A stretch of 64,000 nt of DNA from Mesorhizobium sp. ES1-4 (GCF_020164745.1 NZ_JAIUGV010000005.1:310001-374000), one strand, 5' to 3'. Shown: positions 34,707-44,056, counted from the first letter of the stretch. Notes: generated by a model from the letters alone, not told the origin. Numbers and translations are program-made.

Positions 34707-35642
34707 TCAGGCGGGCCGGGCGCCGAACTCGTTGCGGAATGAATTGAAGAGATCGCGGCGCCAGCGCCGGCCCCGGACATATCCGTTGACCAGTTCCGGC
34801 AAGGAGTAGCCAAGCGCCTTCGATGAGCGATTGGCCATGTAGCCCTCGAACGCCTCCGGTATCCGGCCCCTGAGAATATCGGCAATGATCTGCCGTGAGA
34901 TCATGTAGGGTGGAATATGCGGGTAGGAGCGGGCGATATGCGGGTGTTTGCCCATCAGATTCGCGTAGGCTTCGACATAGCCTGTCCTGCGACCCGAAAT
35001 CGAATTCTCCGAATTGTATTTCGTCCAGTCGATATCTCCCGACAGTTGCGCGCCGAACCGCTGCGCGAGGCGCAATAATAACTCGCGGTCCTGCATCCGG
35101 GTGATGTCGCTGTCGTAACCGCCAACCGCCAGCAAAGCGTCGCGGCGGGCCGATATCGCCGAGCCGGCGATGAAGATCGTCTGCGCCACAAGCGTCCGCT
35201 CCAGCATCATGGGGCTGACGAATGCCTCGGGATTGATGCAGTTGGTGGCGCGGCCGCTCTTCAGCGAGACATACGAGCTGAGCAAGACTTCGAGCGACGG
35301 ATCATTATGGAACCGGGCCAGCGTACGCTCGAGCCGGTGCGGCAAGTAGACGTCGTCGGAATCGAGAAATGTCACCACGGGCGCCCGCGCACGCTCGATG
35401 CCGGCATTCCTGGCGGCGTTGGCACCGCGCCATTTCGCGCCGACATAGATCAGCCGGGGGTCATGTATGCGGGTGATCGCCTCCTCGGTTCCGTCGGTCG
35501 AGCCATCGTCGACGACGATATGCTCAAGCCGCGGCATGCTCTGGCAAAGCACGCTTTCGACGGCGCGGAGCACCGTTTCGCGCCGGTTGTGAGTCGGCGT
35601 GATGACCGTGATGAGGGGCGCCTGTTCCGTCTTGCCGATCAT
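34707..35642 (-). CDS. family 2 glycosyltransferase
   Basis: 311 residues. The GT-A fold is evident in ITVITPTHNRRETVLRAVES, HIVVDDGSTDGTEEAI and the metal-binding DSDD in VVTFLDSDDVYLP. The protein has no signal or membrane helix and probably acts on the cytoplasmic face of the inner membrane, transferring a sugar to a surface polysaccharide or lipid. The C-terminal third (ISRQIIADILRGRIPEAFEG) is helical. The acceptor is unknown. It lies in a less gene-dense part of the window beside a second GT2 gene. Confidence 0.87.
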   Translation of the reverse strand: MIGKTEQAPLITVITPTHNRRETVLRAVESVLCQSMPRLEHIVVDDGSTDGTEEAITRIHDPRLIYVGAKWRGANAARNAGIERARAPVVTFLDSDDVYLPHRLERTLARFHNDPSLEVLLSSYVSLKSGRATNCINPEAFVSPMMLERTLVAQTIFIAGSAISARRDALLAVGGYDSDITRMQDRELLLRLAQRFGAQLSGDIDWTKYNSENSISGRRTGYVEAYANLMGKHPHIARSYPHIPPYMISRQIIADILRGRIPEAFEGYMANRSSKALGYSLPELVNGYVRGRRWRRDLFNSFRNEFGARPA

Positions 35643-36036
35643 ATCGCGTCAACCATCTTCCGCGCAAAACCGCGCGTCGCGCCGGATACTTCGATCTTCA
35701 GGATTGTCGAATGGATCGGACGTCCCCCCGGATGGCCCTCATCGGATTTAGCCTGACGCTACAAAAAAAGGCCGCCGATGTCATCCGTCGTGCCGATACT
35801 CAATCCATGTGGCATGACGAATTCCGTGCCGCGCGCTTCAAGTGCAACACCAGCGCAGCCAGCCATGCTCGCGAATCGACGATGCGATGATGTGCTGTCT
35901 GCCGTGATGCACCTCATGTTCCATGACGTCAGAGGGAGGTTTTGGGGTAGGGAGCTATACCGGTGGCTGTGTTGGTGCCGTCAGCCCTGGTCTAGGGCAG
36001 TTCAGTGTTTGATAAGTCCTTGTTTGCGCGCTGCGT
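35643..36036. other. about 390-base gap between two glycosyltransferase genes
   Basis: No frame here has a recognisable motif or ribosome site; a 101-codon frame from 35778 on the plus strand overlaps the 3' end of the next gene and has no family features. The composition is somewhat less GC-rich than in the neighbours. Nothing further was seen. Confidence 0.45.
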
Positions 36037-37020
36037 TCATTCGCCGGCAAAGTCGGGTAGAACCTCAGTTTCGTCACCGATGAGACCTGCGGCCAAGCTG
36101 AACTGGCCCCAAAATGCCAAACTGTAGAACGCCAGCCCAACAAGCAGAGATAATGGAATTTGCCAGACCGGCATTCCTGTCTGCGGCGCATGCCGTATGA
36201 CGCGTCGTATTGTACGCCACGACATGGTCAGCCACCGGCTGAGGGACTTCGCGATACGCTGGCCACGACGGGAGGATACCAACTCTCTAAACTTCCGGTC
36301 GGCATCGCGGCCGGTCACCAACGCGCGCCAGCGGAAGAAGCGCCAGCCACGCGGCGGATGATGATAGACACGTGCATTGGCGCTGACGAGTTCATGGCCG
36401 TCGCGCTTCAGCGAACGCATCAGCAGCGTACAGGAAACCTTGAAACCATTGTTTTTGGGAAAGGGATGATTGGTGATCCAGTCGCGGCGGAAGGCCACGT
36501 TGTTGGCATTTATCGCCCGCTTCGAAGCAAAGCGGGTATCCTTTTGCGCCATAGGGAAAAACCAGATGAGGGCAAATGTCCTCGACATGAAATCATCGTA
36601 ATAAAGGTAGGTGTATCCATTTACGGCCATGGTCGCGGGATCTTGAAATGGAGCAAGCATGGCTGACAGCCATCCGGGTTCCACTACGGTATCGGAGTCC
36701 GTGAAAATGACGATGTCGCCATCGGTTGCCGGAACGCCGTTGTTCTTGAGATCGTAGTACCGCCCGCCTGGGCATGCGACGAAGATCAAGTCGGTGACCT
36801 GTTCCAGTTGCGACGTCGCGGGCGCTATATTGCTTCTCAGCAAAAGTGTGCCGGCGTCGTCCCCGCCATGAGAGATAACGATCTGTGGCCTGGCAAAACC
36901 CAGCGAGGAAACAGCAGCAATTTCATGCGCCAAGGCAGCCAGCCCAACGCTTAACTCATCCGGGTCGACAGACCTCGCGTTTTCCATCTCCATTACCAGG
37001 GAATAGCTCGGCATTCGCAC
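36037..37020 (-). CDS. family 2 glycosyltransferase with C-terminal membrane segment
   Basis: 327 residues. The GT2 metal motif appears in DIVIFTDSDTVVEPGWLSAM, and the acceptor-side region contains INANNVAFRRDWI. A C-terminal hydrophobic segment at about 285-312 (WQIPLSLLVGLAFYSLAFWG) would anchor it in the inner membrane. It has a slightly divergent N-terminus, where the usual opening PTYNR motif is replaced by FARPQIVISHGGDDAG. Base composition is lower in GC than in the surrounding genes, which may indicate acquisition. It probably works on a surface glycan. Confidence 0.78.
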   Translation of the reverse strand: MRMPSYSLVMEMENARSVDPDELSVGLAALAHEIAAVSSLGFARPQIVISHGGDDAGTLLLRSNIAPATSQLEQVTDLIFVACPGGRYYDLKNNGVPATDGDIVIFTDSDTVVEPGWLSAMLAPFQDPATMAVNGYTYLYYDDFMSRTFALIWFFPMAQKDTRFASKRAINANNVAFRRDWITNHPFPKNNGFKVSCTLLMRSLKRDGHELVSANARVYHHPPRGWRFFRWRALVTGRDADRKFRELVSSRRGQRIAKSLSRWLTMSWRTIRRVIRHAPQTGMPVWQIPLSLLVGLAFYSLAFWGQFSLAAGLIGDETEVLPDFAGE

Positions 37021-37096
37021 GCTCTATGGTATCCGTTTGTAGCGCCAAGAATTCAGGCAACTCCCCAGGAGCACGAACAAGTCCAGATATCAACCA

Positions 37097-37711
37097 TTAT
37101 CGTCTCAATAAAAAAACCGCTTGCTGGCCAAAGAAATTCCAGAACCACCAAGGCATCGACAGGCCGATCTTCTGGCCGTTGGCATCGAGCGCGGTCGCTT
37201 TTTCGACCGTCGCGCCGAGCTCCTCGCACAGATTGACGAAGTCCCGGATGGTGCAAAAGTGGATGTTGGGCGTGTCGTACCAGGAATAGGGCAAATCCTT
37301 GGTCACCGGCATGCGGCCCTTGACGAACAGCGACAGGCGCACCCGCCAATGGCCAAAATTGGGGAAGGACACGATCGCCCGGTTGCCGATCCTGAGCAGT
37401 TCGTCCAGCACCAGCTTCGGGTTGCGGGTGGCCTGCAGGGTCTGCGACAGGACGACGAAGTCAAAACCCTTGTCGGGATAGAATTCGAGATCGGTGTCGG
37501 CATCGCCCTGGATGACCGAGAGGCCGCGCGCCACGCATTCGTTGACGCCGCGCTGCGACAGCTCGAGCCCGCGGCCGTCGACCTGCTTGGTGTCCTGCAG
37601 CAATTCGAGCAGGGAGCCGTCGCCCGAACCGACGTCGAGCACGCGCGACCGAGGCGGGATGAGGTTGGCGACGACCTCCAGGTCGACGCGCTGGCTGCCG
37701 TTGACGCTCAT
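37097..37711 (-). CDS. metW: methionine biosynthesis protein MetW
   Basis: 204 residues from ATG 37711, with AGGAGG 7 bases upstream. The MetW signature is clear: SRVLDVGSGDGSLLELL, GRGLELSQRGVNECVARGLS and the C-terminal segment PYSWYDTPNIHFCTIRDF. MetW is a methyltransferase-like protein that acts with MetX; in several proteobacteria it is required for MetX acyltransferase function in methionine synthesis. It follows metX with a palindromic repeat between the two genes and should be on the metX transcript, so it is also under the SAM-II leader. Confidence 0.95.
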   Translation of the reverse strand: MSVNGSQRVDLEVVANLIPPRSRVLDVGSGDGSLLELLQDTKQVDGRGLELSQRGVNECVARGLSVIQGDADTDLEFYPDKGFDFVVLSQTLQATRNPKLVLDELLRIGNRAIVSFPNFGHWRVRLSLFVKGRMPVTKDLPYSWYDTPNIHFCTIRDFVNLCEELGATVEKATALDANGQKIGLSMPWWFWNFFGQQAVFLLRR

Positions 37712-37729
37712 GGCTTCGCCTCCTGAGTG

Positions 37730-37777
37730 GCGCATGACCATGGTCCGAAAAGTCTGCAACTTTTCGGGGTCATGCGC
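37730..37777. repeat. rhizobial palindromic repeat between metX and metW
   Basis: GCGCATGACC and GGTCATGCGC are perfect 10-base outer arms, with inner arms CCGAAAAGT / ACTTTTCGG. The design (GCATGA, then CCGAAAAGT, then its complement) is that of a dispersed repeat abundant in Rhizobiales genomes. The element overlaps the last codons and TGA of metX (37770-37772), so part of the MetX C-terminus and its stop are supplied by the repeat. A related copy is at 51308-51358. Confidence 0.85.
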
Positions 37778-38939
37778 TGAGTCCCCTGGCCCGCGCGGCC
37801 GAGCCGATGAAGCCGTTGATGGCTGCGAACAGTTCCGGTTCGTCGAGCAGGAAGGCGTCGTGGCCGCGGTCGGTCTCGATCTCGACGAAAGACACCGAGG
37901 CGCCCGCGGCGTTGAGCGCATGCACGATCGATCGGCTCTCCTCGGTCGGGAACAGCCAGTCGCTGGTGAAAGACACCAGGCAGAAGCGGGTTCTGGTGCC
38001 GGCGAACGCGTCGGCCAGCCTGCCGCCATGATCGGCGGCGAGGTCGAAATAATCCATCGACCGCGTCATGTAGAGGTAGGAGTTGGCGTCGAAGCGGTCG
38101 ACGAAGGTCATGCCCTGATGGCGCAGGTAGCTCTCGATCTGGAAATCGGCGTCGAAGCCGAAGGTCAGCGCTTCGCGGTCCTGCAGATTGCGGCCGAATT
38201 TGCGGTGCAGGGCGGCTTCCGACAGATAGGTGATGTGGGCGGCCATGCGCGCCACCGCCAGCCCCTTTTCCGGGCGCTTGCCGTGCTCGAAATATTTGCC
38301 GCCATTCCAGTCCGGATCCGCCATCACGGCCTGCCGCCCGACTTCGTGGAAGGCGATGTTCTGTGACGAATGGCGCGCGCCTGTGGCGATCGGCAGCGCC
38401 GAAAAGACCCGCTCGGGATAGCTCGACGCCCATTGCAGCACCTGCATGCCGCCCATCGAGCCGCCCAGCACGCAAAACAGCTTCTCGATGCCGAAATGGT
38501 CGACCAGCATCTGCTGCGCGCGCACCATGTCGCGGATGGTGATGACCGGAAGGCCGAGCCCATAGGGCTTTCCCGTGGCGGGGTTGGTCGACGCCGGGCC
38601 CGTAGAGCCAAGGCAGCCGCCGATGACGTTGGAGCAGATGACGAAGAAACGGCTGGTGTCGATGATCTTGCCGGGACCGATCAGCACTTCCCACCACCCC
38701 GGCTTGCCAGTCACCGGATTGGTGTTGGCGACATGCTGGTCGCCGGTCAATGCGTGGCAGACGAGGATGGCATTGGAACGGGCGTCGTTCAGCGTGCCAT
38801 AGGTCTGGTAGGCGATCTGGAACGGCGACAGCAGCGTGCCGGCATCGAGCTTGAGCGGCTTGTCGGGTCCGAAACGCAACACCGGGCTCGACGGATTGTC
38901 GACTTCGGTGTTGGTCCTTGCTGCGCGCGGAGCGGCCAT
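37770..38939 (-). CDS. metX: homoserine O-acetyltransferase
   Basis: 389 residues from ATG 38939, preceded by GAGAG at 7 bases; an in-frame ATG at 38960 is an alternative. The alpha/beta-hydrolase core has the nucleophile in [10 protein letters not shown] (Ser161), and the terminal catalytic Asp and His lie near SDWLFP and [10 protein letters not shown]. It acylates homoserine in the first committed step of methionine synthesis. Upstream lie a SAM-II riboswitch and an intrinsic terminator, giving SAM-dependent control. The 3' end is formed by a palindromic repeat, and metW follows. Confidence 0.96.
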   Translation of the reverse strand: MAAPRAARTNTEVDNPSSPVLRFGPDKPLKLDAGTLLSPFQIAYQTYGTLNDARSNAILVCHALTGDQHVANTNPVTGKPGWWEVLIGPGKIIDTSRFFVICSNVIGGCLGSTGPASTNPATGKPYGLGLPVITIRDMVRAQQMLVDHFGIEKLFCVLGGSMGGMQVLQWASSYPERVFSALPIATGARHSSQNIAFHEVGRQAVMADPDWNGGKYFEHGKRPEKGLAVARMAAHITYLSEAALHRKFGRNLQDREALTFGFDADFQIESYLRHQGMTFVDRFDANSYLYMTRSMDYFDLAADHGGRLADAFAGTRTRFCLVSFTSDWLFPTEESRSIVHALNAAGASVSFVEIETDRGHDAFLLDEPELFAAINGFIGSAARARGLSA

Positions 38940-39025
38940 TGCTAATCTCTCTTGCTGCATCGTTTCGTGCGAAAATCCCCGCTGATTTTCACGGCGCCGA
39001 TGCGGTCGTCCGGCCGGCGGCGGAC

Positions 39026-39060
39026 AATAAAAAACCGGCATTGCCTTCGCAAAGCCGGTT
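39026..39060 (-). terminator. intrinsic terminator in the metX leader
   Basis: On the minus strand AACCGGC (39060-39054) and GCCGGTT (39039-39033) form a perfect 7-base stem around a 14-base loop, followed by TTTTATT. It lies after the SAM-II aptamer and 66 or more bases before metX, where it would stop transcription of the metX-metW mRNA. The aptamer and terminator are separated by about 14 bases. Confidence 0.85.
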
Positions 39061-39074
39061 ACGTCACGCAAACG

Positions 39075-39129
39075 GCCCTTTAGCGAATTGTTTAACGTGG
39101 CTGCAAGCCGACCGGCCAAATCACCACGG
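39075..39129 (-). promoter_or_regulatory. SAM-II riboswitch of metX
   Basis: The minus strand carries CGTGG (39128-39124), then TGATTT, then CTTGCAG, then CCACG (39100-39096), TTAAAC and GCTAAAGG. CGTGG pairs with CCACG as P1, and the conserved TGATTTG, TTGCAGCCACGTTAAA and GCTAAA blocks are those of the SAM-II aptamer typical of alphaproteobacterial metA/metX leaders. Binding of SAM by the H-type pseudoknot lowers expression of methionine genes. It lies between the divergent metX and hisC genes and points towards metX, followed by a terminator. Confidence 0.9.
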
Positions 39130-39274
39130 AACTGTCATGGTTCTTCTAGAACCCGCCCGCCTCGCCGTCAATGGCGGCCGCTGGCACCGCTGCCACCTCT
39201 CGACATTGCGTGCCGTGGCTTGTATTTCCGCAGCGGCTTCCGGATGGAGGCGTTTTCGACGGATTTTGCAAGAC

Positions 39275-40384
39275 ATGAACCAGACATCGGACAAGCCACG
39301 TCCAACGCCGCGCGCCGGCATCATGGACATCGAGGCCTATGTGCCCGGCAAGAGCGCGGCGCCGGCCGGTGTCGCCAAGGTCTACAAGCTGTCGTCGAAC
39401 GAGAACCCGCTTGGTCCGTCGCCGAAGGCGATCGAGGCCGCGCGCGAAGTCGCCGGCAAACTCGACGTCTATCCCGACGGCACCGCCAGGCGGCTGCGGG
39501 AGGCGATCGCCGAGGTGCATGGGCTCAATGCGCAAAACATCGTCTGTTCGAACGGTTCGGACGAGATCCTTGGCCTGCTGGCGCAGACTTACCTCGCGCC
39601 CGGCGACGAGGCGATCTTCACCGAACATGCCTTCATGGTCTACAAGATCTACATCCAGTCGGCGGGCGCTACCCCGGTCGTGGTCGAGGAGACCGACGAG
39701 CGCGCCGACATCGATGCGATGCTGGCGGCTGTGACGCCGCGCACGAAAATCGTGTTCCTGGCCAATCCCAACAACCCGACCGGCACCTATGTGCCGTTCC
39801 AGGAGGTGCGCCGCCTGCATGCAGGCCTTCCCAAGCATGTGCTGCTGGTGCTCGACGCGGCCTATGCCGAATATGTCCGCCGCAACGATTATGAGGCCGG
39901 CATCGAGCTGGTCGGCGGCGCCGAGAACGTGGTGATGACCCGCACCTTCTCCAAGATCGGCCTCGGCGGCGCGCGCATCGGCTGGATGTACGGGCCGATG
40001 CACATCGTCGACGCCATCAACCGAGTGCGCGGTCCCTTCAACGTCAATGCGACGGCGATCGAGGCCGGTATCGCGGCCATTCGCGACCGCGCCCATGTCG
40101 AGCGCAGCGTGGCGCATAACGAGACCTGGCTCGCCTGGCTTAGCAAAGAGATGACCGGGCTCGGGCTGCGGGTGACGCCCAGCGTCGGCAATTTCCTGCT
40201 CATTCATTTTCCCGACGACCAGAAACATTCCGCGGCGGCGGCCGACGATTACCTGACCGCGCACGGCTATATATTGCGGCGCGTTTCCGGCTATGGTTTT
40301 CCCAACGCGCTGCGCATGACAGTCGGCACCGAAGAGGCCAATCGCGGCGTTGTCGCCGCGCTCACGACATTCCTGAGAACCTAG
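39275..40384 (+). CDS. hisC: histidinol-phosphate aminotransferase
   Basis: 369 residues from ATG 39275 ([20 protein letters not shown]). A fold-type I PLP enzyme: [17 protein letters not shown] at the start, NPNNPTGT, the aspartate region [10 protein letters not shown], and the PLP lysine in [15 protein letters not shown]. It transaminates histidinol phosphate and, in organisms where it neighbours tyrC, also acts on aromatic 2-oxo acids; the coupling to the next gene supports the second role. The gene is divergent from the metX leader. tyrC follows after 23 bases. Confidence 0.93.
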   Translation: MNQTSDKPRPTPRAGIMDIEAYVPGKSAAPAGVAKVYKLSSNENPLGPSPKAIEAAREVAGKLDVYPDGTARRLREAIAEVHGLNAQNIVCSNGSDEILGLLAQTYLAPGDEAIFTEHAFMVYKIYIQSAGATPVVVEETDERADIDAMLAAVTPRTKIVFLANPNNPTGTYVPFQEVRRLHAGLPKHVLLVLDAAYAEYVRRNDYEAGIELVGGAENVVMTRTFSKIGLGGARIGWMYGPMHIVDAINRVRGPFNVNATAIEAGIAAIRDRAHVERSVAHNETWLAWLSKEMTGLGLRVTPSVGNFLLIHFPDDQKHSAAAADDYLTAHGYILRRVSGYGFPNALRMTVGTEEANRGVVAALTTFLRT

Positions 40385-40407
40385 AACGCCTGAAAAGCCG
40401 GAACACC

Positions 40408-41343
40408 ATGACATCACCGATGTTCGAAAAGATCGCGCTGGTCGGCATCGGCCTGATCGGCTCGTCGCTCGCCCGCGTCATCCGCCGCGAGGGGCTGGCT
40501 CGCCATGTCGCCATCTCGACGCGCAGCGCGGCCACGCTCGAGCGGGCCGAGGCACTTGGGCTCGGCGATTCCTACACCACGGACGCGAAGGAAGCGGTCC
40601 GCGACGCCGATCTGGTCATCGTCTCGGTGCCGGTCGGCTCATCCGGCGCGGTGGCGCAGGAAATCGCGCCGGCGCTGAAAAAAGGGGCCATCCTCACCGA
40701 TGTCGGCTCGACCAAGGCCTCGGTCATCGCGCAGATGCAGCCGCATGTGCCTGGTGGCGTTCATTTCATTCCCGGCCATCCGCTGGCGGGTACCGAAAAA
40801 TCCGGCCCGGACGCCGGGTTTGCCGACCTGTTCGACAATCGCTGGTGCATCTTCACGCCGGTACCGGGCACCGATCCGGAAGCGTTGGAACGGCTGTCGG
40901 AATTCTGGCGTCGCTGCGGCGCCAACATCGACACGATGGACCCGCAGCATCACGACATGACGCTGGCCATCGTCTCGCATCTGCCGCACATCATCGCCTA
41001 CAACATCGTCGGCACCGCCGACGACCTGGAATCGGTGACCAAGACGGAAGTCATCAAATATTCCGCCTCCGGCTTCCGCGACTTCACGCGTCTGGCCGCC
41101 TCCGACCCGACCATGTGGCGGGACGTGTGCCTGCACAACAAGGATGCCATCCTGGAAATGCTGGCGCGCTTCTCGGAGGACCTGGCTTTCCTGCAGCGGG
41201 CGATCCGCTGGGGCGACGGCGACAAGCTCTTCGACCTGTTCACCCGCACCCGGGCCGTGCGCCGCTCGATCATCGAGGCTGGGCAGGACATCGACGTACC
41301 GGACTTTGGCCGCCAGGCGGTCGAGCATCCGGCAAAGAGCTAG
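40408..41343 (+). CDS. tyrC: prephenate/arogenate dehydrogenase
   Basis: 311 residues. The Rossmann motif GIGLIGSSLA is near the N-terminus, followed by DADLVIVSVPVGSS, DVGSTKASV and FIPGHPLAGTEKSGP, the signature of TyrA-type dehydrogenases. There is no chorismate mutase or ACT domain, so it is a monofunctional cyclohexadienyl dehydrogenase that makes 4-hydroxyphenylpyruvate or tyrosine using NAD(P). It is probably co-transcribed with hisC, an arrangement conserved in rhizobia. The 3' end overlaps the convergent PfkB gene by four bases. Confidence 0.93.
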   Translation: MTSPMFEKIALVGIGLIGSSLARVIRREGLARHVAISTRSAATLERAEALGLGDSYTTDAKEAVRDADLVIVSVPVGSSGAVAQEIAPALKKGAILTDVGSTKASVIAQMQPHVPGGVHFIPGHPLAGTEKSGPDAGFADLFDNRWCIFTPVPGTDPEALERLSEFWRRCGANIDTMDPQHHDMTLAIVSHLPHIIAYNIVGTADDLESVTKTEVIKYSASGFRDFTRLAASDPTMWRDVCLHNKDAILEMLARFSEDLAFLQRAIRWGDGDKLFDLFTRTRAVRRSIIEAGQDIDVPDFGRQAVEHPAKS

Positions 41344-42272
41344 GTCGGTTCAGCCGGCCAGGTCGCGGCCACCATGGCGAGCGTCTCGGCCCGGTCCGGC
41401 GCGCCCAGCCTGCCGCCGAAGCGCAGGCACTTCAGCGCGGCGGCCGCACTGGCAAAACGCAAGGCATGTTCGACCGGCATGGCTTCCGCCAGCCCGACCG
41501 CAAAGGCACCGTGAAAGACATCGCCGGCGGCCAGCGTGTCGACCGCCTTGATCCTCGGCGCCGCGACGTGCCGGGATGATCCGGCGCTTCGATCGAACCA
41601 CCAGGTTCCCGCCGCGCCGCCGGTGACCGCGACGAACGCGTCGGTGCGGGAGGCGAGGTCCGCGCAAGCGGTCTCCAGGCCCAGTGCGTGGCCGCAGATG
41701 ATACGGACCGCCGGCTCGGAAGCGACGATGTGCGAGGCCAGCGGCAACAGTTTCTCCAGCACCGCCAGCGGCGCGGTATCGGCATCGAGGATAGCCGGGC
41801 GGCCAGCGGCGCGCGCCGCCTTGAGGGCAAGTGCCGCGGCACCCGGCCAGCGCACGTCGGCCAGCACTGCATCGAACGCCGCGATGTCGGTGAAGGGTAA
41901 AGCCTCGGGATCAGTCTGGGCGCGGGTGTCGTAGAAAGGCACGACGATACGTTCGCCATGCGCATCGACCAGGATCGAGGCCAGTGCCGAGCGTGCGCCG
42001 CCGACGCGGCGCACATGGCTGCAATCGACGCCCTCGGCCTCGATCGATGCCACCAACTGATCGCCGACCGGATCGGCGCCGGTGCTCGCCCACAGCGACA
42101 CCTTCGCACCGAGACGACGCGCGGCGCAGGCCGCGCTGGTGGCCATGCCGGAGGCGATCTGGACGCCGTCGGAAGCGATGAATTTTCCCTGATGGCGGGG
42201 CAATGTGTCGACCCGCAGGATCATGTCCAGCGTCAGCGCCCCGACACTCAGGAGCTTCACGGGTGTTGTCAT
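41340..42272 (-). CDS. PfkB-family carbohydrate kinase
   Basis: 310 residues. The ribokinase fold is shown by LLSVGALTLDMILRVDTLPR, the sugar-site region IASGMATSAACAARRLGAKV, and the late anion-hole/catalytic motif VDTLAAGDVFHGAF, where the canonical GAGD reads AAGD; the catalytic Asp is kept. Such enzymes phosphorylate sugars or nucleosides in the cytoplasm; the substrate is not evident. It lies between tyrC and the DUF2125 gene and looks inserted into an otherwise conserved rhizobial order (inference from remembered synteny). Confidence 0.87.
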   Translation of the reverse strand: MTTPVKLLSVGALTLDMILRVDTLPRHQGKFIASDGVQIASGMATSAACAARRLGAKVSLWASTGADPVGDQLVASIEAEGVDCSHVRRVGGARSALASILVDAHGERIVVPFYDTRAQTDPEALPFTDIAAFDAVLADVRWPGAAALALKAARAAGRPAILDADTAPLAVLEKLLPLASHIVASEPAVRIICGHALGLETACADLASRTDAFVAVTGGAAGTWWFDRSAGSSRHVAAPRIKAVDTLAAGDVFHGAFAVGLAEAMPVEHALRFASAAAALKCLRFGGRLGAPDRAETLAMVAATWPAEPT

Positions 42273-42279
42273 GGCTGCG

Positions 42280-43278
42280 CTATTGCACTGGCTTGATCTT
42301 GCCCAGCGGGATGAAGCCGAGGGAGGCCTTGCCCTTGACGACTTTCAGCGGCATCGACGGTTCGCTGCCAAGCAGAGCGAGAGCGCCAAAACCCTGTTGG
42401 ATCGCATTCTTCTGCTCGGGTATGGCGCCGGCAAGGATGGATGCGACAGCCTTGGGATCCTTGATCCGGATCATCAGATCGGCGTCGACCAGGCCCTCGC
42501 TATCGACCGACAGCGGTCCGGAAACGGTGACACGCGCCGTCCCCGACGACAGATCGAGGTTGCGGATTTCCAGTCTCTGGCCACGCAGGCTTTTCACCTG
42601 CGTGCCGACCAGCGCAACGCCGTTCTTCAATGTCACGTCGCCGCTGGCATCGAGCGCCGGCAGCACGCGCCCGCCGATAGCGTCGGGGTCAATCTCAAGA
42701 TCGCCAAAGCTGCCGACATAGTCGAGATCGCCGCTATTCGGCTGCAACTGGCCTAATGCCTTGCCGGCACTGAACAGTTCGACCGGATCGGTGTCGTCGG
42801 CCGGGTCGGTCTGGCCCGACAGGCCCTCGGCTTGCAGTGATATACGCCGCGGCAGCGGGTACCAGAGTCTGACGTTGGCCTGCAGATTGTCCCAGTCGAT
42901 CCAGAGCGGCATCATGCCAGGGACTGAGGTTCGGAGCGGACCGCGCAGATTGGCAACCGGCGACAAGGGCTGGACGATCTGGGCGGTGGCATTGAAACTA
43001 CCGGCCGAGGCGGCAATGTTCTTGGCGTCATCCTCATAGGCGAGGTTGTCGCAGGAGACGGCAAAGGTCAGGGGATAGCCACTGACCTGGAGATTGGCGC
43101 AGCCGGCTTGGATGCCGCTCTTGTTGAGCGTGGCAACCGCCTTGTCGGCTTCAGTCCTGACCCTGCCGGCAAGGTAGAACCAGCCGGCGCTGTAAATGGC
43201 GAACAGCACGAGGATGAACGCCGCAAGCCACCATAGGCGGCGACCGGTACCCGGTTGGCGTTCGTCACTTGACGTCAT
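42280..43278 (-). CDS. DUF2125 family membrane-anchored protein
   Basis: 332 residues. A single N-terminal hydrophobic segment (about 14-37, WWLAAFILVLFAIYSAGWFY) is followed by a long periplasmic domain with the DUF2125 pattern VSGYPLTFAVSCDNLAY and IDWDNLQANVRLWYPLP. Proteins of this kind resemble AsmA-like lipid-transport or envelope proteins, but their function is unsettled. The PfkB gene starts 7 bases after its stop and is on the same strand, so the two probably share a transcript. The ChaC gene is divergent. Confidence 0.85.
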   Translation of the reverse strand: MTSSDERQPGTGRRLWWLAAFILVLFAIYSAGWFYLAGRVRTEADKAVATLNKSGIQAGCANLQVSGYPLTFAVSCDNLAYEDDAKNIAASAGSFNATAQIVQPLSPVANLRGPLRTSVPGMMPLWIDWDNLQANVRLWYPLPRRISLQAEGLSGQTDPADDTDPVELFSAGKALGQLQPNSGDLDYVGSFGDLEIDPDAIGGRVLPALDASGDVTLKNGVALVGTQVKSLRGQRLEIRNLDLSSGTARVTVSGPLSVDSEGLVDADLMIRIKDPKAVASILAGAIPEQKNAIQQGFGALALLGSEPSMPLKVVKGKASLGFIPLGKIKPVQ

Positions 43279-43412
43279 GCTTTGGCTCTCAGTAACGCAT
43301 GGATGGTGTGGACGGGTTCTTGATTCCGAACACTAGGTAGACAGAGACGGATGGAAAAAACACCGATTTCCGGTGCGGTGCTGCCATTCTTTTTGCAATC
43401 AGGCGCGGCGAT

Positions 43413-43934
43413 ATGGGCGATTTTTGGGTGTTCGGCTATGGTTCGCTGATCTGGCGGCCCGGTTTCGCGCATGTCGAGACACGGCGTGCCCATCTGCATG
43501 GCTATCGCCGTTCGCTCTGCGTCTATTCCTTCGTGCATCGCGGCACGCGGCAGCGCCCGGGACTGGTGCTTGGCCTCGACCGTGGCGGTTCCTGCGTCGG
43601 CCTCGCTTTCCGCGTGCCCGGCGAATTGCGCGACGAGGTCATTGCCTACCTGCGCGAGCGCGAGCTTGTCACCAGCGTCTATCTCGAGCGGACGCTTAAG
43701 GTTCGCCTCGATGGCGGCGGCGCGGTCGAAGCCGTGGCTTACATCGTCGACCGCAAGCATGAGCAATATGCCGGGGCGCTGGATGCGGCGAATGCGGCGG
43801 CCGTGGTGCGCGGCGCGGTCGGCCGATCCGGCAACAATGAGGATTATGTGCTGAGCACGCTGAAACATCTGGAGGCGCTCGATATCCGCGACCACTGGCT
43901 GGAGGATGTGGCGCGACGGATAGCGCCTTTGTGA
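43413..43934 (+). CDS. gamma-glutamylcyclotransferase, ChaC type
   Basis: 173 residues. The substrate loop FGYGSLIWRPGF is at 7-18 and the catalytic glutamate is likely Glu92 in VYLERTLKVRL; the HRGTRQRPGLVLGL segment is also typical. ChaC enzymes split glutathione (or gamma-glutamyl amino acids) to 5-oxoproline and the remaining peptide in the cytoplasm. The gene is divergent from DUF2125 and stands alone before an aldo/keto reductase gene. Confidence 0.9.
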   Translation: MGDFWVFGYGSLIWRPGFAHVETRRAHLHGYRRSLCVYSFVHRGTRQRPGLVLGLDRGGSCVGLAFRVPGELRDEVIAYLRERELVTSVYLERTLKVRLDGGGAVEAVAYIVDRKHEQYAGALDAANAAAVVRGAVGRSGNNEDYVLSTLKHLEALDIRDHWLEDVARRIAPL

Positions 43935-44056
43935 AGCGCTGGATTTACGGAAAAGAGCGGCCAGGCCTTTGACCTCGATCTGGCAAGACCTAGGTTAGGC
44001 TCCGAACCCAGCCAGCGGGCGGCATCGCCCGGTCCCAATCATCACGGAGATCCGTC

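Noticed and set aside
35778..36083. 101-codon plus-strand frame between the glycosyltransferase genes
   Set aside because: No ribosome site or motif and it runs into the 3' end of the minus-strand gene.
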